NCBI GenBank assembly: GCA_905221605.1
Contig: CAJNDS010002835.1
Span: forward strand, 122,001 to 186,000
Reading direction: 5' to 3'
Source: Symbiodinium natans
Lineage: Eukaryota; Sar; Dinophyceae; Suessiales; Symbiodiniaceae
Length of the DNA stretch: 64,000 nt
This document shows positions 1-12,906 of the stretch, in pieces. The first letter of the stretch is position 1, and every line of letters starts with the position of its first letter. The position numbers were made by a program, and so were the translations under genes. The notes beneath the pieces were generated by a model. It was not told the DNA's origin, searched no databases, and saw only the letters and a program-made list of their open reading frames with translations.

Positions 1-34
1 TTAGTTTTTGTTCTCAAATCTTTTTTCCTCTCAG

Positions 35-1651
35 GTGCCCAGCGGGCTCATGCCCAGCCACTTCGAAGCGGCCGGGGGAGTGCTATCGTGTGCTCCTCCT
101 ACTAAGTGCAGTCCCCTTCTTTGAGAGAGAGAGAGAGAGAGCGCCTTCTCTCCTCATCCTCTTCTCATCTCTCTTTTGTTGATATAGCTCTCTGTGCTTT
201 TTTATGCGCCTTCAATATTTCTTCTTACACGAAGAGAATTTTCACGATTTTTGTGCTGAGAGCTCTGCAGGCTTTCGTGGAGGACGAGCCCATCCTGCGA
301 CCTGGCACAAGAGAACTCGCGAGGGCAATATAGGGCAGCCAGCAAGTCCCGGTGAGGAGTTAGACGGGGCGCGGGTGGTTGCTCATTTGTTCCAGCAACA
401 CGACTTGCTTGTGACATCAGTACACTTTGCTGCAGTTTCCGGGTGAACAGCACATGCAGACTCGGACTTACAGGGTTGAAATGGTTCAGAGAGGCGATGG
501 CTGTCGTCGAACACGGCGAAGCTGCGCCAGGGAGGTAGCGGTGAGGCGGTGGAGTTCCTCGTTGACCAACAAGTGGACGCTTTTGACACCATGACTTTGA
601 CAGAGCACAGTGAGCACGTCATGCACATCCTCTGCAGGTCTGGACAGCCCTGAGCTCGGCACCTTTCGGGAAGCAGCACAAAGCGCCCCAGGATACTCGG
701 ATTCGACGGTTTTCGTTGTCGTCTTTCTTCGCCTGCAGTTGCTTGCAATCACAAATAAATCCAGACAAAGCAATCATGGGGTCTCACAGATGCCCATCTG
801 CCCAACGGTGCCCTTTTGGAATTACCGCCCCCAATACACAGCTTTGAAGAATCCTCCTGAACAGGCCCCGAATCAGATTCACTCATTAATTAGCGAGATG
901 AAAAGGGGTCGACCACTGGTCCACTGGTCCCTGGCCGTCGGGCCTGCCAGGCTGGGGGATAAGCGGGGTGTAGGGTTCTTGTATCGCAAACGCCTTCAGG
1001 TTTGGGGCCTGGGGCGTCGGCAGATGTGCCATGTAGGGGCCGCAAGCTGACAACAACCTACGTGCCAGGCAAATAGAAGCGCACAGGAGACAGGAGTTCA
1101 CGGAGTTCACGGAGTTCACCAACACCTTTTCGGATGCCAATTCATGGGGTGGGCCGCCCTACCCGACCCCCTGAATGACCCCCGCAGAACTACAGACACC
1201 CCATGACACCCCCGCAGAACCCGACGAGCCCCGCATAGCCACGCAGAACCTATAGGGAAGACTACAATTGCCTTGTGGAAAAGTTCGCAGAACCGCCCGC
1301 TGCCTCGCAGAAGCGCGGCTGCCCCGCAAAGGATATTCAGAGGGCGCATAGACAGCCCACCCCATAAATTGGCGCCCCACCTTTGCAACGGATCCCCAAC
1401 TCCTCGCTTGCCCCCCTTGCTGCGCTGGGAGAGGAGTTCCTGGAAGGGACGCCCAAAGAGGCCGAGGCCAGCGTTGCCAGCACATTGCGAGGTATTGCGA
1501 ATGGTTTCCGGCTGGCAAACAAAGCGATGTCACAGCGATGTCTGCCGTTGTTTCCCCAGCACAGGTCGTTGATCTGATGCTGGGCGCCGTGGAGCGTGCG
1601 GTGGGGCTAGCAAACGGGACCCTCGGCATCTCGCAATGGGGAGTTGCACTT
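35..1651 (+). CDS. Candidate exons of an unrecognised multi-exon gene
   Basis: Several short open segments on the + strand follow AG acceptors and read like protein. The exon from 35 begins VPSGLMPSHFEAA. The one at about 271-330 reads AFVEDEPILRPGTRELA. The one at about 549-638 reads EAVEFLVDQQVDAFDTMTLT. One at about 1387-1530 is Ala/Glu-rich and helical, with EEFLEGTPKEAEASVAST. A segment after the CAG at 1565 reads VVDLMLGAVERAVGLANGT. The last two could form one helical domain. I recognise no family, cannot see a start or stop, and cannot be sure that all segments belong to one gene. The upstream part probably lies outside the window, because the first exon starts with an acceptor. Confidence 0.3.
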
Positions 1652-2941
1652 GGGCGCGAGTGTTTTCCTTTTCGTTTGTCTTGCGTGTTGACTTTTGTTG
1701 CTCCGTTCTACTGAAGTTCTACTTGTCACGTGGGAGCAACTGGGGAGCAGCTTACAGGAGTCTGCGCGAGAACGTCCGTGCCACGAAGCTGCTCGGAGGG
1801 CACTCTGCGTTTTGTGAGAGCGGCTTAAGTGAGGGCTGCTGTTTTGGAGTGGGTGCCAAAGGCTGCAGCTGTGGGGCGCCGCGCTTCCTATCACGCGCCC
1901 CTCGGACAGGAACGGAGCCACACGACGCCACGCCATGGCAGAGCATGTGAGCTCAGTTCATTCTCCTTACGTTCTTCCCTTTTGCGCCCTTGAGGCTGGG
2001 CGAGCCGGGATGAGGTGGACTTCGCCTGGTCGGCGAGCCACCGCATTGGCATCGCAGGTGCCACGTTGTTCGATGATTGTGCACGACCCCCCCCGGGTAT
2101 TTTGATGATGCAGAGAACCTCCAGTGTATAGCCTGCATAGCATGTCTGCAGATCGAGTTCCTCAAAAGCTGCAAGTAATGTCAGGAATGAAATGTTCGCA
2201 AGCAACTGTTTTTTTATCAACTGCCCTCGACCCTGGAGGTGACTGGCTCAGTGCAGTGCCATCCAGGGCTTCCACCATCGAGGCTGCGTGGCTGTCAGGC
2301 GTCCACATCGCCGACCACATCGCCGCTTGGATACTTGAGCATTCGAGCAAGATGCAGAGATGCAGATGTTGACTGAAACATACTGAACGACCTCTTCTGC
2401 CCTTGAATGGCTGTGAGCCACATTTCCCTCGTTTGCTTTTGCTTTTGCGTTGGCTTGCGCGTTGGCTTTTGCGATGTTTGCCCCGGGCAATTCTCAGCTT
2501 TGAGGCGACTTCGAGCGGAGAGGACGCAGGCCTCCAGCTTGGCCGGTGCCCCCAGGATCGTCTTTCCTCTCTTCAGCTGAGCTCTCACGCACTTTAGCCA
2601 AACAACATACTCAGATACTGAATGAACAGGTCTGTTCAATGGCAAACGCTTTGTTCGTTAGAGACTTAGAGAGATCCGAGGCCAGGACGGGGGTGTCTTC
2701 GTACCCGTCGATGCAGATTTCGGCACAGCAGCCGGCGAGGCTGTGGCTCGACGTCCAAAAGAGACAAGCTCCCCAAAGGACCCTGGAAGAACTCCTGATA
2801 AAGTGCTCAAAGTTGCTCAAGAATCTTGAGCGGCAACGGCACCGTCAGTATTGTGAGGGAAATAAAGGCTGTTTGAGTGCTTCATGAACCTGCCAGTGAC
2901 AACATTGCCGAGGTGGCAACGTTAGGCGAAAATCTGAGGTT

Positions 2942-3204
2942 TGGGTGACCGAGCCGTCGGAAGAGCCGAAGGGCACTTTCAAAGGCAAAGGTCGCAGCGG
3001 CAAGGCGCAAGGGAGCTGCGTGAAGACTTGGACAGGTGTAACTACATGCAATTACGTGCATGAAGGTGCGCACATGAAAGGTCATGAATTCGAAGCTTGT
3101 GAGAACGTGTGCAGAGTACATGTCTTTGATTGTCAGTGCGGCTGCCAGGGTTGGAAAGGCAAGGGCGGACGCGGTCGGGGACGGCCAGCCGCGCAGGCTA
3201 GCTG
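2942..3204 (+). CDS. Candidate Lys/Gly-rich exon
   Basis: An open + strand segment reads TEPSEEPKGTFKGKGRSGKA at its start, has a middle with several Cys and His, and ends GWKGKGGRGRGRPAAQAS before a stop at 3202-3204. The KGKGR and RGRGR motifs resemble nucleic-acid-binding tails. It could be the 3' exon of the gene upstream or an early exon of the helicase downstream. No family was recognised. Confidence 0.25.
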
Positions 3205-3425
3205 AAGGCCGCGCCTTTTCCGAGAGGCGGCCAGGCCCGAAAAAAAGCTCGAGAACCGTCGTGCTTTCCGTGCTTGTCGCATCTTTTACAAGCTGTTTTC
3301 TCGGGAGCTGAGTCACATCTGGGCATGTGAGTTTCGCGATGGTACAGCCTCGCAGCCATTATGTGGACCACCGGCACTTAAAGTGGAGAGCAGGAAGGTG
3401 CAGTCTTCTCTGCTCTCTGCGAGCC

Positions 3426-6400
3426 ATGCAATTTGGTTGCGGCGCTGGCTATGCTGCGCCGGCTCAGTATGCCAATGGCTACGCTGGGTGGACTCCTCAA
3501 GTGCCACTTGGCGAACTCTGCCGCTCCTCTGCGGATCCGCTGATTCTGTACAGCTGAAGCGCTTCATCAGATTGAGTCTATAGACCTTGTATTGTGCTAC
3601 ATATATGTGTAAACATATGGTGCTTCGCTTCAATAGCTCCGCAGTTGAACTTTGCAAGCCCTTCGCTAGGCTGCCCTCCGGTGGACAGCCTGGCTGCATG
3701 GCCTACGCTGGAGGCCAGGCCGGAGGCTACACTGGAGGCTACACTGGTGGCTACACTGGCGGCTACACTGGAGGCCACACAGGCTACGGCGACGGCGACT
3801 CGCAGCAAGGGACCATTGCTCCCAACGGAAACAGTGGAAAGAAAGGAAGGGGAAAGGGCGATGGCAAGAAAGGCAAGAACGGCAAAGGAGGCCTGGATCA
3901 GTTTGTTTTTCCTCCGCTTGCTGCATTTGGGAATGGGCTGCTTGGCTAGGCGGTGACAGAGATCGGGCACAGGCATGGTCTGGGCAAGGCAACGTTGAGG
4001 CGAGGATCATTTGAAAGCAGAAGCAAACAAAGCACGTTTTTAAAGCGAGAGCACTCTCGAGTTGAGCTCCCCCCCCCACCAGAGCTCCGGCACAGGAGGC
4101 ACTTTCTGGCTTTGACGCCATGTCGGCTGCAGCGAGCAGCTATGTCAAGAAGGCTCCCAAACAGGTGGGGGCACTTTCTGGTGGGGCCTCTTTATTGATG
4201 CTCTTTGATCCCACTATCCAAGCACCTTGCGGCCAAAGGTGAAGGCACCGGCGGAGATGAACGCGCCCTCGTACGAGGAGCGAAACCCATACCGTCTCAA
4301 GAACAACATCCGTGCCTGGCACACCGATGGCTCTACCACCTCGGTGCCCGACCCTTACGGCACCTATCCGGAGGCGGAAGACATCCCGGGCAGGAGTCTT
4401 GAATAAGCCCAGGTCCTTCGTGAGGTCGTAAATGCAGCGCATGGAAGAAACAAGATATACATATATGAGTTGTAAGTGTGTACATACACATATGTATATA
4501 TTCATGTAATTAATTTATTTTTTTGTATGTAACAACCGCCTCAGTAATTTTGGACCTAGGCTTTTGTTTCAGTGGCTGTTGCAAGAAGCGATGATTCGCA
4601 GCTTTCAAATGAGTAGAGCGGACCTCGAGAAATACGGCTGGCGACTTGAAGCTTAGTATGACATTAGCACATCTACTTGGCAGCAGATTGCAACAGGGTC
4701 AGGTTCGAAATTGTGGACTGCGTGCGGGAGTCAATCGTGCATACCTGGAACGCAGTGTCAGAATTCCGCGAAGAACATGGCTTCCAGAAATGGCCGCACT
4801 GTGTTCGCTGTGCCCTGACACTGGCACTGTTCGCTGCGCTGCCTTTGATCAGGCGCAGCTCCCACGGCCTCTCCTGGAGAGCTTCCGGCGTGCTGGCTTC
4901 CAAGCCCCCACAGCCATCCAGGCAACGCAGACTGTGACCGGGGTATTCCTCTGTTGTGCATCATGTGTGCATCATGGTCACAATGAGGAATGCCTGTACG
5001 ACTGTGCGATCTATTCTTAAGTGTTGCACGCCGTCTTGACAACAGAAGGTTTAACAGTAGAATGACACCGTTTTTTGGTTGCTTCCTTTCTTGGAACTTC
5101 ATTGGCACCTTAACACAGACTCTTGCAGGCACAGGTCTGGCCCATCCTGGACAACGGCTGGGATGTCATCGGCATCGCCAAGCCCCGCAGCTGAGAGAGC
5201 CTGAGTAGATTAGAGCTGTATGCCTATGGGGAGGGAAATGTATATATATATATACACGCATACATACATACATACATACATACATACATACATACATACA
5301 TACATACATACATACATACACATGCAACGTGTGTGTGTGTGTGTGTGTATTTTGTCATACTCTGTCATATGATAAATTTCAGTATAAATAAATAAATACA
5401 TATATATATATATATATATTCAAACCATTGTATATCTTGTCTATCTTGTATATAAAGTAGAATTGGGCGAGTAGCATCGAGTCGTCGAAACTCCAAGGCC
5501 GAAAGAGTCCGGAATTCCCCAAACCTAAAGCTTCTGGAGGACCGGCTCGGGCAAGACTCTGGGCTTCTTGGTCCCCGCTTACCGGTGGATGACCGCCAGC
5601 TACACCGCCGGCATCCGCACCTTGATTTTGGCACCCACGCGGGAGCTGGCCACGCAGATCCACGACGAGGCGAGCACAGATGCCATGTAAAGTTGAAGGT
5701 TATGTGGAACAAACAGCTGATAATTGTAGAGCACTGTATGGTGCAGTGACAACAGCAGTTCTCAGGAAGTGCAGGTCTTGGACGTGTCTTGCAAGGTGTT
5801 TCGAAATGCGTCGGCTTCAGAACAACTTTAAAAAGCATTTGAGAGGCCAGCAAGTTTGCCGGTGCCTCGGGCTTCTCCAGTGCCTGCGTCTACGGCGGCC
5901 AGCCCAAGCGCGAGCAATTGCCGGCCGTCCGGGCGGGCGCCCCGATCCTGGTGGCCACACCTGGGCGCCTCAACGACTTCCTGGAGTACAAGGCAGGGGA
6001 ATCTGATGGATGTAACGCCAATAGATCAAGCAAGTACTCGTACAGTAACAAGATGACAAGTCACGTCATATCATTGAAGCCTCTTTTTGCATTGCAGGCC
6101 GCTTTCCATGATAGAGTTTAGCAGAGCAGCTCAGCCTGCAGCGCCGGAACTTCAGCCCAGCCGGTCCCCTTCCAAAAGCGAGAGGACATCAATCTTTCCG
6201 CCGTGGGCTACCTCGTGTTCGACGAAGCCCGAGTCTCAAAAGACACCGACTTCGAGTCCCCTAAGTTTAAATCGGTTTCGAACAAAAGCATACATGGAAA
6301 GATAGTTACTTCCGCATTGCATAGGCTGTCAGGCACATCACGAAATCGCAAGGTCGCTCAAAGCTTTGTGTCGAGGGCCGTTGTTTATACACGAGGACTT

Positions 6401-9400
6401 GGACGTATGTCCGCAGTAGTGTTTGAGGGTTGTGAGCAGTCGAAGCCCAGAGTATTGGCGAGAATCTGACAATGTGGACTCGTCTTAAATCCATTTCTTT
6501 GTGTGGGCTACCGGCTATTGCTCCATGAACTGGCCCCACCCAGCACTGTTTTGTGATATTTCCACCAAGAATTGAACCCGTGATCACAGACGCAATCATG
6601 GGGAGAGATTGAGCGACCATAAATACCATCAAGCTTGCAAAGCTGGAGCTCCCACCCCCGAGGCAGACCGGATGCTGGATATGGGGTTCGAGCCGCAGGC
6701 GTTAATAAGATTGTAAGATGGTCAACATGTCATGTGGCGTGTCTGCTGTACCATAGTGGTCCATATCTTATGGCATAGCCTCGGTGCTCTCGATTTGCTC
6801 GCATGGGTCTCCCCGAACCAGAGAACATCTCCCAATCCCACGCAGATCCGCGACATCATGAAGAAGGTGGGGGCTCTGAACGGCCCTTTTTTGCGGTTCT
6901 TGCACATTGTTTCTCCGGAATCTTCATGGCATGAGCACATCGTGGCCCAGCAGGTGCCCAGAAAGAGGCAGACGCTGATGTTCAGTGCCACCTGGCCTGA
7001 GGAGGCCGGCAATATCCTGCAGCACTCCACAGCGTGTGAACAGCGTGTGAACGGAGAAGGGAGGGGGTACGGCTTGAGAGAAAGGCAGCGGTATGCAGCG
7101 GTGTTTCTGTCAGGTGCAAAATTTGGCGTGGCCTCCTCAGGCTGCATGTGGCGAGAGGAGAGCATGGAGAGCTCTCTCGAGGGCGACAGCTTCTGAGGCA
7201 TGACTTCCTGAGTTCTCCCATCCATGTGCAAGCTGGCAATACCTCCTCCCTGTCCGCCAACGAAGACATCAGCCAGCAAGTCTGGATGCTTAACTCCTCA
7301 GACGACAAGGACGCAGCGCTCGCAACCTGGCTCTTGCTCAGTTTTTGGCAGATGTTGTCCGACACGCTCATGCCCCACTCCATACATAGAACCCCGAGAT
7401 GCAGGAAAAAAGAGCTGCTCATAACAAGCCTCTCAGGTCGAGGCCCTGCAGCTTTACGGGGGACCCCGACAGCGAGTCCTTGTCTTCGTGGCCATGAAGA
7501 AGCAGTGTGACGCCGGGGGCTCAAGAAAGGCATGATTGGTCTTCTATAGGGCCTTAGGGCCTAGGGATGGCGCTTGCAGCATCCTGTGCACTCGGCCACT
7601 TGGGGGAACGATGGGGAACGTCTTTCTCAGATGGTGATGCGGATGCTCCGCAAGTGCCAGATCTCGGCCAACACCATGCACAGCGACAAGGCGCTGCAAC
7701 GTGTGCGTCGTCGTTAATGCAGAAGATGATTCTTAAGTACTCGGTAGGACGTCGTAGGAGGCAGGTCGCAACAGCTTTGGGTCATCAATGGGCGCTTAGG
7801 ACCAGCAGCAGCGAGAGGAGGCTCTGCATCAATTCAAAACCGGCGAGACCTCCGTGCTGATCGCCACCGACGCCATGGCCTTAGGGCGGAGTCCTGGGAT
7901 GATTCAGAGAGACACAGAGACACAGAGAGAGAGAGAGAGAGGTCACATTGGGACAGGGACATGTTTTGTGACTTTGTTGGTTAGGCACTCCTTGCTCTCC
8001 GAACACAGGCTGTCTCACGCGGAAGAACACAATACGTGCTCGAAGTGTCGAAGTGTGCATCCTGACAGCACACCACCTCTGGGGTGGGATGTATAGGTTG
8101 TAGGGGGAAGGGTACAGGGTACAGGGGGGAAGAAGATGCAGGATGTAAACACATTTCTCCGCCTCGTAGTGTCACGCAGACTGGGCGCGCCTAGCGCGGT
8201 GGGGGGGGGGGGGGGGGTCACTCCCCTCAAGAAGAAGAAGAAGAAGAAGGAGAAGAAGAAGAAGAAGAGGAGGTCACATTGGGGGCGCGCCGAGAGCGCG
8301 GGGGCTAGAGAGAGGGAGAGAGAGAGAGAGAGCAACAATCCAAAGAACACTAGAGAGAGAGGCTTAATTAAAGCGTGGAGCGTCATGACCAAGAAGAGAA
8401 GCTCTGTGACTTAGTTCAGCCAGCGGTCTTGATACAGCACATGGGGCATGTCATTCCCTCCCTGAAACCCCCGGTACTCAGAGCTGATAGGGCGCCAGCT
8501 CCTTCTACATTGCTTCCCTTTCTACAAAAGCAGTCCTCAGGTAGTCACCTCACCGGTGAGGGCGCAGCATCGTATCAGCTGGTACACACGCGCCCATCCA
8601 ACGCTCCCCTTGGGGCGCTACGTGTGTAGGAAGGAAGGGAGAAGAGAGAAGGAAAATCTGCGCCAACTTGCCACAAAAGCAAAAAAGGAAAAGAGAAGGA
8701 CCTCGTTTCCATCTCCCATCTCTCATTGTCCATCCCCACTCTCAACCTCTTGAGTCACGAAAGGCCTCAGTGCATGCGGGGGGACATCAGTGGTTTGCTT
8801 AGCCGAGACTCGTGTGAGGTCGCAGCCCGTGGGCTGGACATCAAAGGCGCCCAGCAAGCAAAGGAGAAGACTCAAATCGGACTTGTGTCAGACATGTCTC
8901 AGAGTTGTGCAGCCGCTGCAGTATAGGGACTCGACATGTGGGTGTGACACATGGGGGCACATATGGACCCGGTGGCAACGCATTGGGTAAAGAGCGCCGT
9001 GTGGCGTGCGACGTAGCATGCCAGGCGTCACTTTGGTCCAGGTCTCAGTCTACTTCCGGCATTGGAGCTGCGGGCTCTTTGCCAATTTGCCCTAGAGCAG
9101 ACATTCCTGCCCTAGAACTTTTATCCCCTCGAGTCTCTTCAATTCAAAGAGTCCTTCACAGCTGTGTCTCCTGTCGTAAGGTGATTAATTATGACTCTGC
9201 CAACAGCACCGAAGATCACGTCCACAGAATAGGACAGCAGACATGGAGCGAATTGCAGGGGAGGAGAGAAGTCCATAGGGTGCGATACACGGTGAGATTC
9301 GAGAGTTCTGCCCTCGAGAGGAAGAACAGGCCGTGCGGGGCAGAAAGGCCATAGCATCACCTTCCTCGCCAAGTCAGGCGTCTCGTTCTACACTCTACTT

Positions 9401-9637
9401 TTGCAGCTGCTACATTCTTAAGACTGTGTGAATTTGCGTTGCATTCTGAAGAGAATTGCTTCTTGAGGCGAGGATGCTTGGAAGGCCATTGGGATCGCGG
9501 AGGTCCAGGGCTCAAGTCTGCCGGAGTGTCGCCGTGTCTGCACCGGAGTGACGCCTCCTCCAAGTCGACAAAAAATTTTGGTTCTTCCTGAGGTGATGCA
9601 GAAGGCGGGCTGCACAGTGCCTCCGGACATGAAACAG
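3426..9637 (+). CDS. DEAD-box ATP-dependent RNA helicase (DDX5/Dbp2-like), many small exons
   Basis: ATP-dependent RNA helicase. Well-supported exons: 4239-4373 ([16 protein letters not shown], typical of the DDX5/DDX43 N-flank), an exon ending at 4921 (Q motif GFQAPTAIQ), 5129-5181, 5540-5669 (motif I TGSGKT, Ia PTRELA), 5846-5992 (YGG, TPGR), 6185-6226 (VFDE), 6663-6698 ([12 protein letters not shown]), 6846-6866, 6954-7021 (SAT), 7198 on, 7437-7511 (VFV), 7631 on, about 7803-7877 (VLIATDAM), 8819-8848 (ARGLDIKG), 9181 on (HRIG), 9330 on ([12 protein letters not shown]) and 9593-9637. Reading frame is preserved across the checked junctions. Nearly all introns start GC. Upstream exons at 3426 and 3666-3947 encode GYTGG repeats and a Lys/Gly stretch, and probably form the N-terminus. 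The start and the last exon are not certain. Confidence 0.88.
3700..3790 (+). repeat. GYTGG-coding tandem repeat
   Basis: A 12-15 bp unit coding Gly-Gly-Tyr-Thr is repeated about five times ([21 protein letters not shown]). It lies in an open + strand exon-like segment just upstream of the helicase core. Gly/Tyr repeats of this type are common in disordered ends of DEAD-box and other RNA-binding proteins. Confidence 0.6.
5236..5420. repeat. Compound microsatellite (TA, CATA, TG)
   Basis: Runs of TA, then about 15 copies of CATA, then GT dinucleotides, and a second TA run near 5400. It lies inside a helicase intron, between the exon ending at 5181 and the one starting at 5540. Confidence 0.9.
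8200..8335. repeat. Poly-G, GAA and GA simple repeats
   Basis: A run of about 17 G (from 8201) is followed by an interrupted GAA array (8229-8270) and GA repeats near 8308-8332. All lie in a helicase intron between 7877 and 8819. An earlier GA array lies at 7924-7941. Confidence 0.85.
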
Positions 9638-9921
9638 GCCAGGCCACGAGCTCAGAGTTCACATGTCAAAAAGATTTCCAAGGGGCTGTTTCGCAATCCT
9701 TGGACATTGCTTCGAGGCTTTGATTCCTCAACCTCTTCCCACTTGCAAAGATTCCGAAACAAAGAACCAGTGGTGTATCTGCACAAGCAGCTCATGTCCG
9801 GCAACTGGCCCCTATCCTGGACTGCAGTGTACCTGTAGTTGTCCCTAGCTTGTCGGACCCGACGCCCCACGTTACTCTGCCCGGCAGCCTGTTTACTAAT
9901 AATTTTGGAAGTAGCAAGAGG

Positions 9922-10972
9922 TACCAGGAGGGCGCTTTGGATATAACTTGTTTATAACTTGGTTATAACTTAGTTATAAATCCTGTAACTGAGTTATAAG
10001 TGAGTTATAAGTATGTCGATTTTTGTTGAACTTATAAATGTTTATAAGTCACTTATAATTACTTGGCCTGTCGGACTTATGCGGACTTATGTGGACTTAT
10101 AACTACTTACGAACCACCTTTTTTTTGTTGTCTTTGTTGTTGCTTTTCGTGTCATGTTGTTGTGATAAATCGGCTTTCCTTGTAGCTCGACTTGCCATTG
10201 CAGCCTCAAGGTTTTGTCCGTTTTCCCACTTGTAGCCGCGCTATGGCAGCCGCACCAGTGCGTCATGTTTCCACGCGCCGGGCCACGCACACAAACTCAC
10301 TAACATCCTGCTCTACGTTCCGCAGCATCCTTTTGCCACCCTGATAAAATACCGGACAGCGCTGCCAATTGCGAGATCCTCGCTTTTCTCGCCGACGTGC
10401 TTGCGGAGCAGTGAGTTGCGGAGAGCTCCCGGGCTATGTCCGCGGGATGTCCGCGGGTGTCCGCGGATGTCCGCGGATGTCCGCGGCCTCCTCGGCCCCA
10501 GTATAGGCCTTTGCCTAACAGAGCATGTCCGCGCGGCCAAAACAATGTGTTCTGCTGGGGCTACACATGTAGGGCCAGGTTTTTCACGCCCCACTCCCTG
10601 CTTTGGATCCCTATATATACCCTCAACCCCAAACCCAGCTACCAGAACCCAAGCCGAGCAGACGGTGGAAACCTTGCAGTGCCACAATTGCCGCTTGAGC
10701 AAGGCAGTCTCCCAACGCCGCCAGCACGGGCTACGCTGCCTGCGTCGGACGTGCGAGAGTGTCCAGTTGGCGGTTGCGAAAATGGGATGCGAAAATCACC
10801 ATTCCTGGCAAACGGACGGCGATCGTACAAAATACAATTTTGTGAAAACCTGTAGGACTTAGGTCTACTTATAAGTTACTTATAAGTTACTTATAACTCA
10901 CTTATAAATACTCCAACCTAAGTCACTTATAAGTGGGTTATAAGTCCGTAAGTTCAAAGTGTCCTCCTGGTA
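9922..10972. mobile_element. Small non-autonomous DNA element with TIRs (MITE-like)
   Basis: The left end starts TACCAGGAGGGCGCTTTGGA and the right end, read on the opposite strand, starts TACCAGGAGGACACTTTGAA, matching at 17 of 20 positions. Just inside each end is a dense array of a short motif (TTATAACT, ACTTATAA) in inverse orientation. The middle is GC-richer and holds a short minisatellite at 10438-10486. It has no plausible transposase. Target duplication is unclear; GAG lies just outside on both sides if an extra base is allowed. The element sits between the helicase and TOP3B. Superfamily not identified. Confidence 0.7.
10438..10486. repeat. Minisatellite ATGTCCGCGG
   Basis: Four to five near-perfect copies of a 10-11 bp unit, ATGTCCGCGG. 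CCGCGG is self-complementary. The array lies inside the TIR-bounded element at 9922-10972. Confidence 0.85.
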
Positions 10973-11556
10973 GAGAACTCCATATACCCTTGTCAGCGCC
11001 CCGCACCTCACGTCGTCGAATGATGCGCCCACCTTCACAAACACACTAGCTTCAGGTCCTTTATTCTATCTTCTATGGACGTTTCGGGCAGCAACCGTGG
11101 GCGTGTAGTGGGGAAGCGCAGTCATGTCTTGCGTGGTATCTGCTGCAGTGTTTGCTGGAGTTTACGGCGAACAGCGCATGTCATGGCATGTCGTGAACGG
11201 GAGCGGGTTTCCACAGATCCTGCCGCCTGTCAGCCCCAACGGAGAGGAAGAGATTTTGCCAACAGAGAAGCAGCAACTTCCAAGCATTTCAAGGAAAGAT
11301 TCGGGGACTGTTGGGAGGTCGTGGACCGGATGCTGTGGAAACGCCAGCAGTCCCAGCAGCCTTAGCCTGAGAACGCTCCGCAAACCTTGCGCCCACGAAT
11401 TTCACGAAATCTGCCAGAAGCCAATGAGCCTCACACTGCCCGAGGAATGATTCACGCTGGGACAACCTGCCGAAGGTGCACCGTCTTGAGGACAACTGGG
11501 CCAGAGATGGGGAGAGAAGAGAATGATCAGAAAATGGTGTGCTGGGCTTTTTGGAG

Positions 11557-12851
11557 GTGCTGATGGTGGCAGAGAAGCCTTCTGTGGCCAAACTGATCGC
11601 AGAGATCCTGTCAGGGGGCCGCATGCGCTTCCGCAAAGGCTCTGCCTTGAGCTTGCTATATACTTGCTACGACCGCATATAGGGCAAAGAAGACCTATTC
11701 AGTTAGAGTTGTAGTCATGAACCGGATTGACTGGAGAGGCCAGAGCCGGGCCGTGCAAATCTATGAGTTCAACAGCTGGTTTCCACCTGCGCACCAGCAG
11801 TGTCGAATCATACAGGCACTGTCAACTACTTTCAGTCCTGCTATTCATAAAGTGTAGCTTGTCTGAAGAGTGTTCCAGCCTCATCTGCAGACCTCCACCA
11901 TCGGCCACGTCTTCGGAAACTTGGCGGCACCAGGAAATACTCAGGCCAGTCAGGCATGCCGATTCTGAAATCGACACTTAGTTTCTCAGTGTGTTCAAGT
12001 AAGGATTGGACTTCAAGGACAACCGCCCCAAGGACATCGACACTTCTCACCCTCTGTGGTTAGCTTTTCGCGCTCTCTCACTCTCTGTCCCGCTTCGCTC
12101 CCAATCTGTAATAGGTCGTAACATCTCGGGGTGCACATGTGCTTTTAGACATCGCCGACCTTGGTTTGAGGCCAAACTGACTCAAACGGCAAAAGGATTC
12201 ACGAACTGAAGGCATCTTCAGATGCGAGATGCCACAACTGGGCGCTGGAGCTGTGGTTGAAACTATGTCAAGCCCGGAGTCAAGCCCAGACTTCGGAATC
12301 GTATCCAAAAGGAATCACCAATTGCCAGCCAAGCCAGGGCGAAACCACGGCACAGAGGATGCGTGAATGAAATGCTTCTGGACTCTGGTATTTGAAGGAC
12401 ATCGCCGACCTTTTCCATGACCCGTGTGGCTCCAAGAGTGCTTACCCCTCACCTGAGAATGCTGCAAGTAAAACCCGGAGTGTTTCTTCAGAGGCTGTTG
12501 CAGCTTGAAAGGGTTTAGGGTTCGGGTTCGAGGATGAGCTGGTCTCACTCTCATCAGAGGTGCAAGAAGACCATCGAAGATGGCACTGCCGCCTGGCTAA
12601 GCATCAAGAGTGATGAAGACGAGCCATCGGAGAAGGAGAGGATAAACGCGATTTTGTCTAAACCCCCTCCACTCCGGGACCGTAACGCCCCAAAGCCCCT
12701 GAAGCCCCTATAAAGCCCTAAAGCCTTTCCCCATGTTTTCTGTCCCTGAGGCCAAGAATCGGATCGTGGAGCACTTCCAGGAGCGCCGATGGATCCCCTT
12801 TACCATGCTCTCTCTATTTCCTCTCTCTCTCTCTCTTTTTCTCTCTCTCTC

Positions 12852-12906
<55 letters not shown>

